From an uncultured bacterium (GTDB lineage: Bacteria; Actinomycetota; Coriobacteriia; Coriobacteriales; Atopobiaceae): a DNA stretch of 28,145 nt. A program made the position numbers and the translations under genes. The stretch covers positions 1 through 28,145 of the forward strand of contig CAJMPT010000017.1 in NCBI GenBank assembly GCA_905215465.1. Direction: 5' to 3'. A model generated the notes under the pieces. That model ran no database searches. It was not told the DNA's origin and saw only the letters and a program-made list of their open reading frames with translations. Below are positions 7,658 to 14,845 of this stretch, one piece after another (the first letter of the stretch is position 1; every line of letters begins with the position of its first letter).

Positions 7658-9325
7658 TTACGCGCCCAGCGCCTCGACCACCTTCCTTGCCGCCATGATG
7701 CCGTCGGTGGCGGCGCTCATGATGCCGCCCGCGTAGCCCGCGCCCTCGCCGACGGGCCAGAGGCCGGCCACGCCCACGCTCTGGCCGTCCGCGCCGCGCG
7801 TGACGCGCACCGGTGAGCTGGAGCGGGTCTCCACGCCCGTGAGCACGGCGTCAGCCACGTCAAAGCCGTGGAGCTGGCGTCCCATGCGGGGCAGGGCGTC
7901 TCGCAGCGTCCCCGTGATGTAGTCCGGCAGACACCCCTCGATGCTGCCCCAGGCCACGCCGCGGGGGTAGGTGGGGGCAACGCGTCCGCCTGCCGAGGAG
8001 GACGCGCCCGCAAGGAAGTCTCCGACCAGCTGGGCGGGGGCCACGTAGGCCCCGCCGCCCGCCTCAAAGGCCGCGCGCTCGCAACGGCGCTGCAGCTCGA
8101 TGCCGGCAAGCACGTCGTCGCCCGGCAGGTCGTCGGGGAAGACGTTTGCCAGAAGGCCGGAGTTGGCGTTTGCGCCCGCGCGGTCCGAGAGGCTCATGCC
8201 GTTTGTGACAACGCCGCCGCGCTCGCTGGCGGCCGAGACCACGTAGCCGCCGGGACACATGCAGAAGCTGAACGCGGAGCGGCCGCTCGGCAGGTGGCAC
8301 GAGAGCTTGTACGGGGCCGCGCCCAGGGCTGGGCTGCCGGCGGCGGGACCGTAGAGGGCGCGGTCGATGTCCGCCTGCAGGTGCTCGATGCGCACGCCCA
8401 TGGCAAACGTCTTGCGCTCCATGGGCACGCCGTGCTCGCGCAGCAGCTCAAAGACGTCGCGCGCGGAGTGGCCGCAGGCAAGGACGACGCAGCTCGCGGC
8501 CACGCGCTCCTCGGTCTGGGAGCCGTCGGCGGCCGTTTGGGTCAGCGTCACGGACCGCACGCGGCCGCCGGTGACGTCCAGGTCGCTCATGCGGCAGCGG
8601 CAGCGCACCTCGCCGCCGGCCTCCTCGATCATGCGGACGATGTTGGTAACCACGCGCGGCAGCACGTCGCTTCCCACGTGGGGCTTGGCGTCCCAGAGGA
8701 TCTGCGGCTGGGCGCCGGCCGCCACGAAGGTCTCCAGGATGAGGCGGTGGGCCGGGCTCTTGGTGCCCGTCTGCAGCTTGCCGTCGGAGAAGGTGCCCGC
8801 GCCGCCCACGCCGAACTGGATGTTGCTCTCCGCGTCCAGCTCGCCGGTGGCGTTGTGGGCCTCGACCATCCTGCTGCGGCGGGTGGCGTCGTCTCCGCGC
8901 TCAACGAGCAGGGGAGAAAGGCCTGCCCTCGCCAGGGAGAGCGCGCAGAACAGGCCCGCGCAGCCGGCGCCCACAACCACGGGGCGCTCGTCGAGCAGCG
9001 CACCGGCGGCGACGGCCTCGGGCCAGCCGAAGGGTTCCTCGTCCACCAGGCGCACGCCCTTCTCGGCGTGGGAGCGGGCGAGCTTGGAGAGGACGGCCGC
9101 CTCCTGGGAGGGGCCGCCCGCAAGCTCGGTGCGCAGGGTGAAGGTGAGCGTGATGTCTGCCTTTTTGCGCGCGTCGATGGAGCGACGTCGGCGCTCGACG
9201 CCCCTGAGCTGCGACGCGTTGACGCGGAGCTTCTTGGCCAGGGCCTTCTTGCAGAGCGCGAGCTCGCGCTCGTCGCCTCCGTCGAGCTGCGTGAGGTGGA
9301 TCCTTATGCCTGAGACCTCGAGCAT
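7658..9325 (-). CDS. FAD-dependent dehydrogenase, COG2509-like
   Basis: A 555-residue flavoprotein. About 100 N-terminal residues form a small alpha/beta domain rich in Lys and Arg, as is usual in this family. The FAD-binding GAGCAG motif follows at 119-124 (PVVVGAGCAGLFCALSLA), then a glycine-rich GVGGAGTFSDGKLQTG segment and a C-terminal FAD contact GLWPVGEGAGYAGGIMSAA. The family is annotated as uncharacterised FAD-dependent dehydrogenase/oxidoreductase; the substrate is unknown. The ATG at 9325 has GGAAGTGA upstream and lies only 5 bases after the stop of the preceding flavoprotein gene, so the two are co-transcribed with the Mrp gene. Cys residues are not arranged as an iron-sulfur site. 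Confidence 0.85.
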   Translation of the reverse strand: MLEVSGIRIHLTQLDGGDERELALCKKALAKKLRVNASQLRGVERRRRSIDARKKADITLTFTLRTELAGGPSQEAAVLSKLARSHAEKGVRLVDEEPFGWPEAVAAGALLDERPVVVGAGCAGLFCALSLARAGLSPLLVERGDDATRRSRMVEAHNATGELDAESNIQFGVGGAGTFSDGKLQTGTKSPAHRLILETFVAAGAQPQILWDAKPHVGSDVLPRVVTNIVRMIEEAGGEVRCRCRMSDLDVTGGRVRSVTLTQTAADGSQTEERVAASCVVLACGHSARDVFELLREHGVPMERKTFAMGVRIEHLQADIDRALYGPAAGSPALGAAPYKLSCHLPSGRSAFSFCMCPGGYVVSAASERGGVVTNGMSLSDRAGANANSGLLANVFPDDLPGDDVLAGIELQRRCERAAFEAGGGAYVAPAQLVGDFLAGASSSAGGRVAPTYPRGVAWGSIEGCLPDYITGTLRDALPRMGRQLHGFDVADAVLTGVETRSSSPVRVTRGADGQSVGVAGLWPVGEGAGYAGGIMSAATDGIMAARKVVEALGA

Positions 9326-9330
9326 CGTGG

Positions 9331-10629
9331 TCACTTCCTGTTCTGTGAGAGTGCGAGCGCGGCCGCGGAGGCGCCGGCCACCTGGCCGCTCCTCCAGGCC
9401 CACGCGAGGTTGAAGCCGCCGCAGTCCGCGTCCACGTCAAGCGCCTCGCCGCAGGCAAAGAGGCCGGGCAGCGTGGCGCACTCGAGCGTCTTGGGGCAGA
9501 AGCCCGCAACGTCAAGGCCGCCGCGGGTGACCTGGGCGCGCTCGGTCTCGGTCCGTCCGGTCACGGAGAAGCGCAGGTCACGGGCGCGCCTCAAGGCGAG
9601 AAGCGCGGAGGCGTCGTTGCCGGGCGCGGCGCCCAGGGCGCAGGACAGCTGCGGATCGAGCACGCCGTCGGCCGTGCCCGTGGCCGCGGCGGCGCCAAGC
9701 TCGCCCTTGGTCAGGCCGCACGTGAGGTCCAGTGCCACGACGTCTCCGGCTTGCGCACGGCGCGAGAGGTCAAAGACGCAGATGCCCGAGAGGCCCCAGG
9801 GGCGGAAGAGCACCTCGCCGTCCTCGCCCCAGAGCTCGCGGCCCGCGCGCAGCAGGGTGGCGTGCGCGCGGGCGCGCCGGCCGTCAACGAGCTGCAGGTC
9901 AAGGGCAGCGTTGCAGGTGTCAGTGCGTCCGTCGGGCACGCCGGCCCCAAACGGCAGGGGAGCGCAGGCCAGGGCGCAGAGCACGGGCTCCTCGGCCACG
10001 GCGGGAAGGCCTAGGCCACCCGCGAGCTTGGAGGCGCCGCCCGAGGCAACGATGAGCGCCCTGGCGGTAATGCCTCCTGCCTGCGGGGCGCCCTTCTCGC
10101 CTGGCGCGGCGGGGGAGAAGGAGACCTTCCAGGCGCCGGCCGCGGGTGCCACGGACGTGACCTTGCGGGCGGGGGCGAGCGTCACGCCGGCGCGGCGGGC
10201 GCGGGCCAGAAGGACGCTCCTGACGGAGGCCGCCTGGCGAGAGAGCGGGTAGAGCCTGCCCTCCTCTGAGGCCCAGGCCAGGCCTGACGCGGCAAAGAAC
10301 CCCAGGATCTCCTCCAGCCACCGGGCGCCCGCAACCTTGGCGACAAACGCGCCGTTTCTGTAGCGTGCGGGGTCAAGGTCCTCGTTGGCAAAGTTGCAGC
10401 GGCCGTTTCCCGTTGCCAGAATCTTCCGGCCGCACTCGAGGTCCTGCTCGAGCACGCACGTGCGGGCGCCGGCCTCCGCGGCCGCGATGGCCGCCACCAG
10501 GCCCGAGGCGCCGCCGCCCGCGACCACCACGTCGCGGGCGGCGGGCACCCCGACGGCCGAGGCGGCCGCAAGGGCGCGCTCGCGCAGCTCGGCGCGGGAG
10601 GGTCTCTTTGCGTGCGTGCGGCCCGCCAT
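9331..10629 (-). CDS. HI0933/BaiN-like NAD(P)/FAD-dependent oxidoreductase
   Basis: A 432-residue flavoprotein of the HI0933 (COG2081) family, to which clostridial BaiN, a bile-acid pathway reductase, also belongs. Diagnostic segments: VVVAGGGASGLVAAIAAA (FAD motif at 38-43), GRKILATGNGRCNF at 67-80, EEGRLYPLSRQA, ASGGASKLAGGLG, GFCPKTLECATLPGLFACGE and GGFNLAWAWRSG at the C-terminus. The true substrate of most members is unknown, and no bile-acid genes are nearby, so a bai function is not implied. The ATG at 10629 lies 4 bases after the Mrp stop, in a tight operon. The first 30 residues are a basic extension before the FAD domain. Confidence 0.87.
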   Translation of the reverse strand: MAGRTHAKRPSRAELRERALAAASAVGVPAARDVVVAGGGASGLVAAIAAAEAGARTCVLEQDLECGRKILATGNGRCNFANEDLDPARYRNGAFVAKVAGARWLEEILGFFAASGLAWASEEGRLYPLSRQAASVRSVLLARARRAGVTLAPARKVTSVAPAAGAWKVSFSPAAPGEKGAPQAGGITARALIVASGGASKLAGGLGLPAVAEEPVLCALACAPLPFGAGVPDGRTDTCNAALDLQLVDGRRARAHATLLRAGRELWGEDGEVLFRPWGLSGICVFDLSRRAQAGDVVALDLTCGLTKGELGAAAATGTADGVLDPQLSCALGAAPGNDASALLALRRARDLRFSVTGRTETERAQVTRGGLDVAGFCPKTLECATLPGLFACGEALDVDADCGGFNLAWAWRSGQVAGASAAALALSQNRK

Positions 10630-10633
10630 GTGC

Positions 10634-11527
10634 CTAGGCGTCCCTTCCGGTGAGCGCCGCGGTGAGCTCGGCCACCTGGATGACGGTCTGGACGGCCTCG
10701 GGGAGAAGCCCGTTGGGCACGCTCTCCTCGAAGGTGCCGGCGTCGCAGGCGGCGGCCAGGGCCGGGTCAATGGGCAGCTGGCCCAGGGCAACCAGGTCAA
10801 AGTGGTCGGCCGTCTCCTGAAGGCGGCTGGGGCCGTAGGGGAAGATCTTCTCTTCGCAGTGGGGGCAGGTGACGTAGGCCATGTTCTCCACCAGGCCCAG
10901 CACCGGGACGTCCATCATGTTGGCCATTTTGACGGCCTTGCCCACCACCATCTGGACCAGGTCCTGCGGCGAGCTCACGATGACGACGCCCTCCACGGGC
11001 AGGCTCTGGAAGACGGTGAGCGCCACGTCAGAGGTTCCCGGAGGCATGTCCACCAGCAGGTAGTCAAGCTCGCCCCAGGCGCACTGGCCCCAGAACTGCT
11101 TGATGGCGCCGGCCACCACGGGCCCGCGCCAGAGCACCGGGTCGTCCTCGTTCTCGAGCACGAGGTTGGCGCTCATGACCTTGATGCCGCCCTTGGTCTC
11201 AAGCGGCACGAGCAGGTTGTCCTGCGCGTAGGCGTGGCAGCCGGACATGCCGAACATCTTGGGGATGGACGGGCCGGTGACGTCTGCGTCCAGGATGCCC
11301 ACCTTGGCGCCGCGACGGGAGAGCTCGCGTGCGAGGATGCCCGTGACCAGGGACTTTCCGACGCCACCCTTGCCGGAGACCACGCCAATGACGTTCTTGA
11401 TCACGCAGCCCTCGGCCGGCCCCTCCTGCTGGGGAGCCTGCGCCTGCTGTGCCTGGTGCTGCTCGGCCCCCTTGCTGCGCGAGGCCTCGAACTCCTCGCG
11501 GATGCGATCCTTCTCCCGCTCGTCCAT
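10634..11527 (-). CDS. apbC: Mrp/ApbC (NBP35-like) P-loop iron-sulfur carrier ATPase
   Basis: A 297-residue deviant Walker P-loop ATPase (GKGGVGKS at residues 52-59) with LDADVTGPS, LLVDMPPGTSD and the CPHC pair near residue 230 that in Mrp/NBP35 proteins holds a bridging [4Fe-4S] cluster. It likely carries or loads iron-sulfur clusters in the cytoplasm. The N-terminal 40 residues are a charged helix and a Gln/Ala/Pro linker; there is no N-terminal DUF59 domain. ATG at 11527 is preferred (TTGGAG just upstream) over a GTG seven codons earlier that has a weak site. It is first gene of a three-gene operon with two flavoproteins, 4-5 bases between genes, which hints at a shared maturation or redox task (inference). 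Confidence 0.9.
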   Translation of the reverse strand: MDEREKDRIREEFEASRSKGAEQHQAQQAQAPQQEGPAEGCVIKNVIGVVSGKGGVGKSLVTGILARELSRRGAKVGILDADVTGPSIPKMFGMSGCHAYAQDNLLVPLETKGGIKVMSANLVLENEDDPVLWRGPVVAGAIKQFWGQCAWGELDYLLVDMPPGTSDVALTVFQSLPVEGVVIVSSPQDLVQMVVGKAVKMANMMDVPVLGLVENMAYVTCPHCEEKIFPYGPSRLQETADHFDLVALGQLPIDPALAAACDAGTFEESVPNGLLPEAVQTVIQVAELTAALTGRDA

Positions 11528-11585
11528 CAACGCTCCAATCTCTGGCACGGTCTTCTCGCCCGCGTACGTCAGTCGTAACCATCCA

Positions 11586-11591
11586 TTCTAC
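11586..11591 (-). promoter_or_regulatory. Candidate -10 box for the apbC operon
   Basis: TAGAAT on the minus strand, about 58 bases before the apbC ATG. It is the same hexamer as at 301-306 ahead of the dehydrogenase. No good -35 is visible. Confidence 0.35.
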
Positions 11592-11720
11592 CCAAGGCCC
11601 ACGTCCCCGTCCGAGTTGGCTATCGGGCGCCCCCTTTCCACAAGAAAGGCCCCTTGGGCTTCCCGGCGAAGCTCTTTGCGCTTTGTTCTTTGGTCGTTGG
11701 AAGTCAGCGTCCTACAGCAA

Positions 11721-11788
11721 GGCCCCCGCCCTTCTCAGCAAAGCTCTTTGCGCCAAAGGCGCGTAGCTTTGCGAGAAGGGCGGGGGCC
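11721..11788 (-). terminator. Very long hairpin after gpmA
   Basis: GGCCCCCGCCCTTCTC (11721-11736) pairs perfectly with 11773-11788; after one unpaired A, GCAAAGCT (11738-11745) pairs with 11765-11772; an inner GCGCC/GGCGC stem closes an AAA loop. About 29 bp are paired in 68 bases. CAGCAAGG/CCTTGCTG (11716-11723, 11793-11800) offer a competing outer stem. There is no T-run. The segment AGCTCTTTGCGC also occurs upstream near 11670. The remaining gap (11592-11720) holds only a short CCTTTC/GAAAGG stem. Confidence 0.75.
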
Positions 11789-11811
11789 CTCACCTTGCTG
11801 TTGGCTCTACG

Positions 11812-12573
11812 CTACTTCTTGGCCTTGCCCTGGTTGGCGACGGCGTTGATCTTGGCGGCGATGGTCTCCGGGTCACCGATGTACTGCTTGTCGACGACGT
11901 TGAAGTCGCGGTCGAAGGTGTAGACCAGGGGCACGCCGGTCGGGATGTTGACCTCGAGGATCTGCTCGGGGGTCATCTTCTCGAACTTCATGACCAGGGA
12001 GCGCAGGGAGTTGCCGTGGGCGGCGATGAGGACGCGCTTGCCGGCGAGCATCTGCGGGCGGATCTCATCCTCGAAGAACGGCCAGGCGCGGGCGATGGTG
12101 TCCTTCAGGCACTCGGTGTAGGGGAGCTGGTCGGGAGCGACGTCGCGGTACTGCTCCTGGGTGTGCGGGTCGCGCTCGTCGCCGGGCTCCAGCTCGGGCG
12201 GGCAGATGTCAAAGGAGCGGCGCCAGATCTTGACCTGCTCGTCGCCGTGCTCGGCGGCGGCGTCGGCCTTGTTCAGGCCCTGCAGGGCGCCGTAGTGGCG
12301 CTCGTTGAGCTTCCAGCTCTTGACGACGGGCAGCCACTCGCGGTCCATCTCCTTGAGCACGAAGTTCAGGGTGTGGATGGCGCGCTTCAGGCGGGAGGTG
12401 TAGCAGATGTCGAAGTCAAAGCCGGCCTCTTTGAGGGCGCGGCCACCAGCGGCGGCCTCCTTCTCGCCCGTCTCGGACAGCTCGACGTCGGTCCAGCCGG
12501 TGAACAGGTTGAGCTTGTTCCACTCGGACTCGCCGTGACGGATAAGGACGAGCTTCATCGTGTCTTCTGCCAT
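11812..12573 (-). CDS. gpmA: 2,3-bisphosphoglycerate-dependent phosphoglycerate mutase
   Basis: A 253-residue cofactor-dependent phosphoglycerate mutase that interconverts 3- and 2-phosphoglycerate in glycolysis. The phospho-acceptor His lies in LIRHGESEWN (His13), followed by LFTGWTDVELSETG, the YTSRLKRAIHT segment, NERHYGALQGLNK with the catalytic Glu, the long insert typical of the dPGM type, and the second His in AAHGNSLR. The C-terminal tail ends in AKK. ATG at 12573 has AGGAGG six bases upstream. It is monocistronic, with a giant hairpin downstream, and divergent from the small Cys-rich gene. Confidence 0.97.
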   Translation of the reverse strand: MAEDTMKLVLIRHGESEWNKLNLFTGWTDVELSETGEKEAAAGGRALKEAGFDFDICYTSRLKRAIHTLNFVLKEMDREWLPVVKSWKLNERHYGALQGLNKADAAAEHGDEQVKIWRRSFDICPPELEPGDERDPHTQEQYRDVAPDQLPYTECLKDTIARAWPFFEDEIRPQMLAGKRVLIAAHGNSLRSLVMKFEKMTPEQILEVNIPTGVPLVYTFDRDFNVVDKQYIGDPETIAAKINAVANQGKAKK

Positions 12574-12734
12574 GCGTTTCCTCCTAGGATTTACGCGAAC
12601 ATTGCGAGCGACCTATGGCCGCCAACCACATAGTATGCCGCAGTTGGGTATAGTTGCCCTAGGCTAACTAACGTTTTTCTCGCTGGGATTGATTCCAGAT
12701 GCATGGCCGCCCTGCGGCCGGAAGGGGAGGGACC

Positions 12735-12947
12735 ATGAGCCCCGTCGACATCATCGTCGTGGCCGCCGTGGCGGCGGCCTTCATCGCCTGCGTGCGCTAT
12801 CTCCGCAAGAGCCGGAAGAGCGGTTGCTCGGAGTGCGGCGGGAGCTGCTCGGCGCATGGCAAGGGGGACTGCTCGGCGGCAAAGCGCATGCTGGCCGACG
12901 CCGACCGCGCCCTGGCGCGTGCAAAGTCCTGCGACTGCCAGAGGTAG
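12735..12947 (+). CDS. Small Cys-rich membrane protein, FeoB-associated type
   Basis: A 70-residue protein with one N-terminal membrane helix (about residues 4-22), a basic stretch (RYLRKSRKSG), then a Cys cluster GCSECGGSCSAHGKGDC and a final CDC. This layout matches the 'FeoB-associated Cys-rich membrane protein' family, small proteins often encoded after feoB and thought to help ferrous iron uptake. Here no feoA or feoB is in view. ATG at 12735 follows GGGGAGGGA; an upstream in-frame ATG would put charged residues before the helix. Function in iron or redox chemistry is inference from composition. Confidence 0.65.
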   Translation: MSPVDIIVVAAVAAAFIACVRYLRKSRKSGCSECGGSCSAHGKGDCSAAKRMLADADRALARAKSCDCQR

Positions 12948-13022
12948 CCGCGGCGCGGGAGGCCCTTCTTGCTGGGCGCGTGGGCGGCGGATTCTGTGAG
13001 GTGAGCGGGTCTGGGGTCGGAT

Positions 13023-13038
13023 GAAACACATGCGTAAC
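13023..13038 (+). promoter_or_regulatory. Candidate GlnR-like half-sites upstream of glnA
   Basis: GAAAC, six bases, then GTAAC at 13023-13038, with GCGAAC a little further on. Actinobacterial GlnR boxes alternate GTnAC and GAAAC with six-base spacing; only two half-sites fit, in reversed order. They lie 63-78 bases before the glnA start. Confidence 0.25.
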
Positions 13039-13100
13039 ACGCTTGTGCGAACCTACCCCAGATTGAAGAATTTCCCCGCCGACCCCTGGAAGGAGTCTGC

Positions 13101-14441
13101 ATGAGCAGCGAGAAGGACATCGACTTCGTACTTCGCACCGTCGAGGAGCGAGACATCCGCTTTGTCCGCCTTTGGTTCACCGACGTCCTGGGCAACCTGA
13201 AGTCCTTTGCCATCTCCCCGGAGGAGCTGGAGGAGGCCTTTGAGGAGGGCATCGGCTTTGACGGCTCGTCCATCGACGGCTTCGTGTCGCTGGAGGAGTC
13301 CGACATGCTGGCTTTCCCGGACCCGGACACCTTCACGCTCCTGCCGTGGCGCCCGAGCGAGTCCGGTGTGGCGCGTGTCTTCTGCGACGTCTACACGCCC
13401 TCCCGCGAGCCGTTTGACGGAGACCCGCGCAACTGCCTGCTCAAGGTCTTCACCAAGGCCGACAAGATGGGCTACATCCCCAACGTGGGACCCAAGATTG
13501 AGTACTTCTACTCCGACAGCCAGCACGAGCTCAGGCCCAAGGACGATGCGGGCTACTTTGACCTCACGCCCATGGACAATGCCAACGACCTGCGTCGCCA
13601 GACCACGCTGATGCTCGAGAAGATGTCCATCCCGGTGCAGTACTCCTACCACGCCGCGGGCCCGTCCCAAAACGGCGTCGAGCTGCGCTTCACCGAGGCC
13701 GTGAGCTGCGCCGACAACATCGTCACCGCCCGCCTGGTCATCAAGCAGCTGGCTGCCCAGCAGGGCATGTACGCCTCCTTCATGCCCAAGCCCGTCGCGG
13801 GCCAGCCGGGCAGCGCCATGTTCCTGTACCAGTCCCTCTTCAGCCACGAGGGCGAGAACCTCTTCTGGGCTCCCAAGGACTACCACGTGGCGCACCTCTC
13901 TGACCTGGCCCAGCACTACGTGGCCGGCATCCTCAAGTACGCGCCGGAGTTCACGCTGGTGACCAACCCCACCGTCAACTCCTACAAGCGCTTCATCTCC
14001 ACGGGCGAGGTCCCCAACTACGCCACGTGGGGCCGCAAGAACCGCTCGGCCCTGGTGCGCATCCCGGCCCACAAGCCGGGCAAGCACGTCTCCACCCGCA
14101 TCGAGCTGCGCAGCCCCGACCCCACCGCCAACCCGTACCTGGCGCTGGCCGCCACCATCGCCGCCGGTCTCAAGGGCATCGAGGAGGAGCTGTCCCTGCC
14201 CGAGGAGTCCACGCGCGACACCTTCCTGCTGAGCCCCAAGGAGCTCGAGGCCAAGGGCATTAGGCGTCTGCCGCGCACCCTGGGCGAGGCCATCCAGAAC
14301 TTCGAGGAGTCCGAGCTCATGCGCGAGGTGCTGGACGACCACATCTTTGACTACCTGGTGCAGGAGAAGAAGCGCGAGTGGAACGACTACTGCACCGCGG
14401 TCACGGACTGGGAGCGCGAGCGCTACTACGGCGGCTTCTAA
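13101..14441 (+). CDS. glnA: Glutamine synthetase, type I (alpha-like)
   Basis: A 446-residue cytoplasmic enzyme making glutamine from glutamate, ammonia and ATP. Visible landmarks: RLWFTDVLGNLKSFAI and GFDGSSIDGF (the beta-grasp domain and the Asp of the neighbouring active site), the PKIEYFY metal-site segment, NGVELRFTEAV, NPTVNSYKR, RIELRSPDPTANPYLA and a C-terminal YYGGF. The length fits the alpha group (about 440-450) rather than the 470-residue adenylylated beta group. Where beta enzymes have the modified Tyr in NLYDLP, this protein reads DTFLLSP, so adenylylation is unlikely and control should be transcriptional or by feedback. AAGGAG precedes the ATG. It is followed by an amino-acid transporter operon and a GlnR-like regulator gene. 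Confidence 0.97.
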   Translation: MSSEKDIDFVLRTVEERDIRFVRLWFTDVLGNLKSFAISPEELEEAFEEGIGFDGSSIDGFVSLEESDMLAFPDPDTFTLLPWRPSESGVARVFCDVYTPSREPFDGDPRNCLLKVFTKADKMGYIPNVGPKIEYFYSDSQHELRPKDDAGYFDLTPMDNANDLRRQTTLMLEKMSIPVQYSYHAAGPSQNGVELRFTEAVSCADNIVTARLVIKQLAAQQGMYASFMPKPVAGQPGSAMFLYQSLFSHEGENLFWAPKDYHVAHLSDLAQHYVAGILKYAPEFTLVTNPTVNSYKRFISTGEVPNYATWGRKNRSALVRIPAHKPGKHVSTRIELRSPDPTANPYLALAATIAAGLKGIEEELSLPEESTRDTFLLSPKELEAKGIRRLPRTLGEAIQNFEESELMREVLDDHIFDYLVQEKKREWNDYCTAVTDWERERYYGGF

Positions 14442-14476
14442 TCCGTTGCGTCCCACGGGCGCATCCATAGGCTGTG

Positions 14477-14513
14477 AGGGCGGCGTTCCGTGTGACCGGG
14501 GCGCCGCCCTTTG
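14477..14513 (+). terminator. glnA terminator
   Basis: AGGGCGGCG (14477-14485) pairs with CGCCGCCCT (14502-14510), followed by TTT. It lies 36 bases after the glnA stop. Confidence 0.75.
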
Positions 14514-14548
14514 CACATCAAGGTGGGGCCATGAGTGATCTTCGCTCC

Positions 14549-14656
14549 TGCATGCACCCAATATCGCTATGCATAAGGCACAACAACTATCTGGTAATGT
14601 GCAGATTCATATGCATCAATTAGTGCATTCTCACCAATAATATGCAGATTCGTGCA
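14549..14656. promoter_or_regulatory. AT-rich region with eight TGCA motifs upstream of transporter operon
   Basis: Within the 404-base gene-free gap 14442-14845, this stretch is strikingly AT-rich. It holds TGCA at 14549, 14553, 14570, 14600, 14612, 14624, 14643 and 14653; three of these are exactly 12 bases apart. TGCAGATTC occurs twice (14600 and 14643) in the same orientation. The arrangement suggests a multi-site operator for a transcription factor controlling the transporter. It does not match a known box well enough to name one. The stretch from 14657 to 14732 shows no confident promoter. Confidence 0.5.
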
Positions 14657-14732
14657 AAAACGCGGCGCCAATATGTCAATCGTGTAAAGAAAGACTGGTA
14701 GTACGGAGGCTTAAAGCAAGCTGGCGCAAACT

Positions 14733-14828
14733 GGTCAGTCAGGCGACGGACGGGGCGCATGCCCTGACACGGGGAAGACCTCGTGCCTTCCGTCGGGAAA
14801 GGGCGTGACCGCGCGCCAAAGCTTTTTT
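14733..14828 (+). promoter_or_regulatory. Structured leader RNA with possible attenuator, upstream of amino-acid transporter
   Basis: The leader can fold as a junction. GGTCA (14733-14737) pairs with TGACC (14806-14810). CGACGGA (14744-14750) pairs with TCCGTCG (14789-14795). Inside are GGGC-GCAT-GCCC (14753-14764) and CACG/CGTG (14768-14771, 14782-14785). A competing hairpin, GGCGTG-ACCG-CGCGCC (14802-14817), is followed by AAAGC and six T, and uses the 3' strand of the outer stem. This looks like an attenuator or riboswitch layout, but I recognise no known aptamer. The coding start follows 17 bases after the T-run. Confidence 0.4.
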
Positions 14829-14845
14829 GGGAAGGGAATCCCAGC

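Noticed and set aside
9331..10629. Bile-acid reductase baiN
   Set aside because: Family membership alone does not show function, and no other bai gene is in the window.
13053..14561. Long open frame of about 500 codons on the strand opposite glnA
   Set aside because: It mirrors glnA, is Val/Gly/Leu/Arg/His-rich without recognisable motifs, and arises from GC-rich codon bias. The same holds for antisense frames under ppc, the flavoproteins, the dehydrogenase, csoR-copA and htrA.
14595..14630. ArgR box before the transporter
   Set aside because: ATTCAT and TGCA words are present, but the dyad and spacing do not fit the ArgR consensus well; left as an unnamed operator cluster.
14733..14828. 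Known riboswitch classes (SAM, glycine, lysine, TPP, guanidine, glutamine)
   Set aside because: The conserved cores that I remember for these classes are not visible; only a structural resemblance remains.
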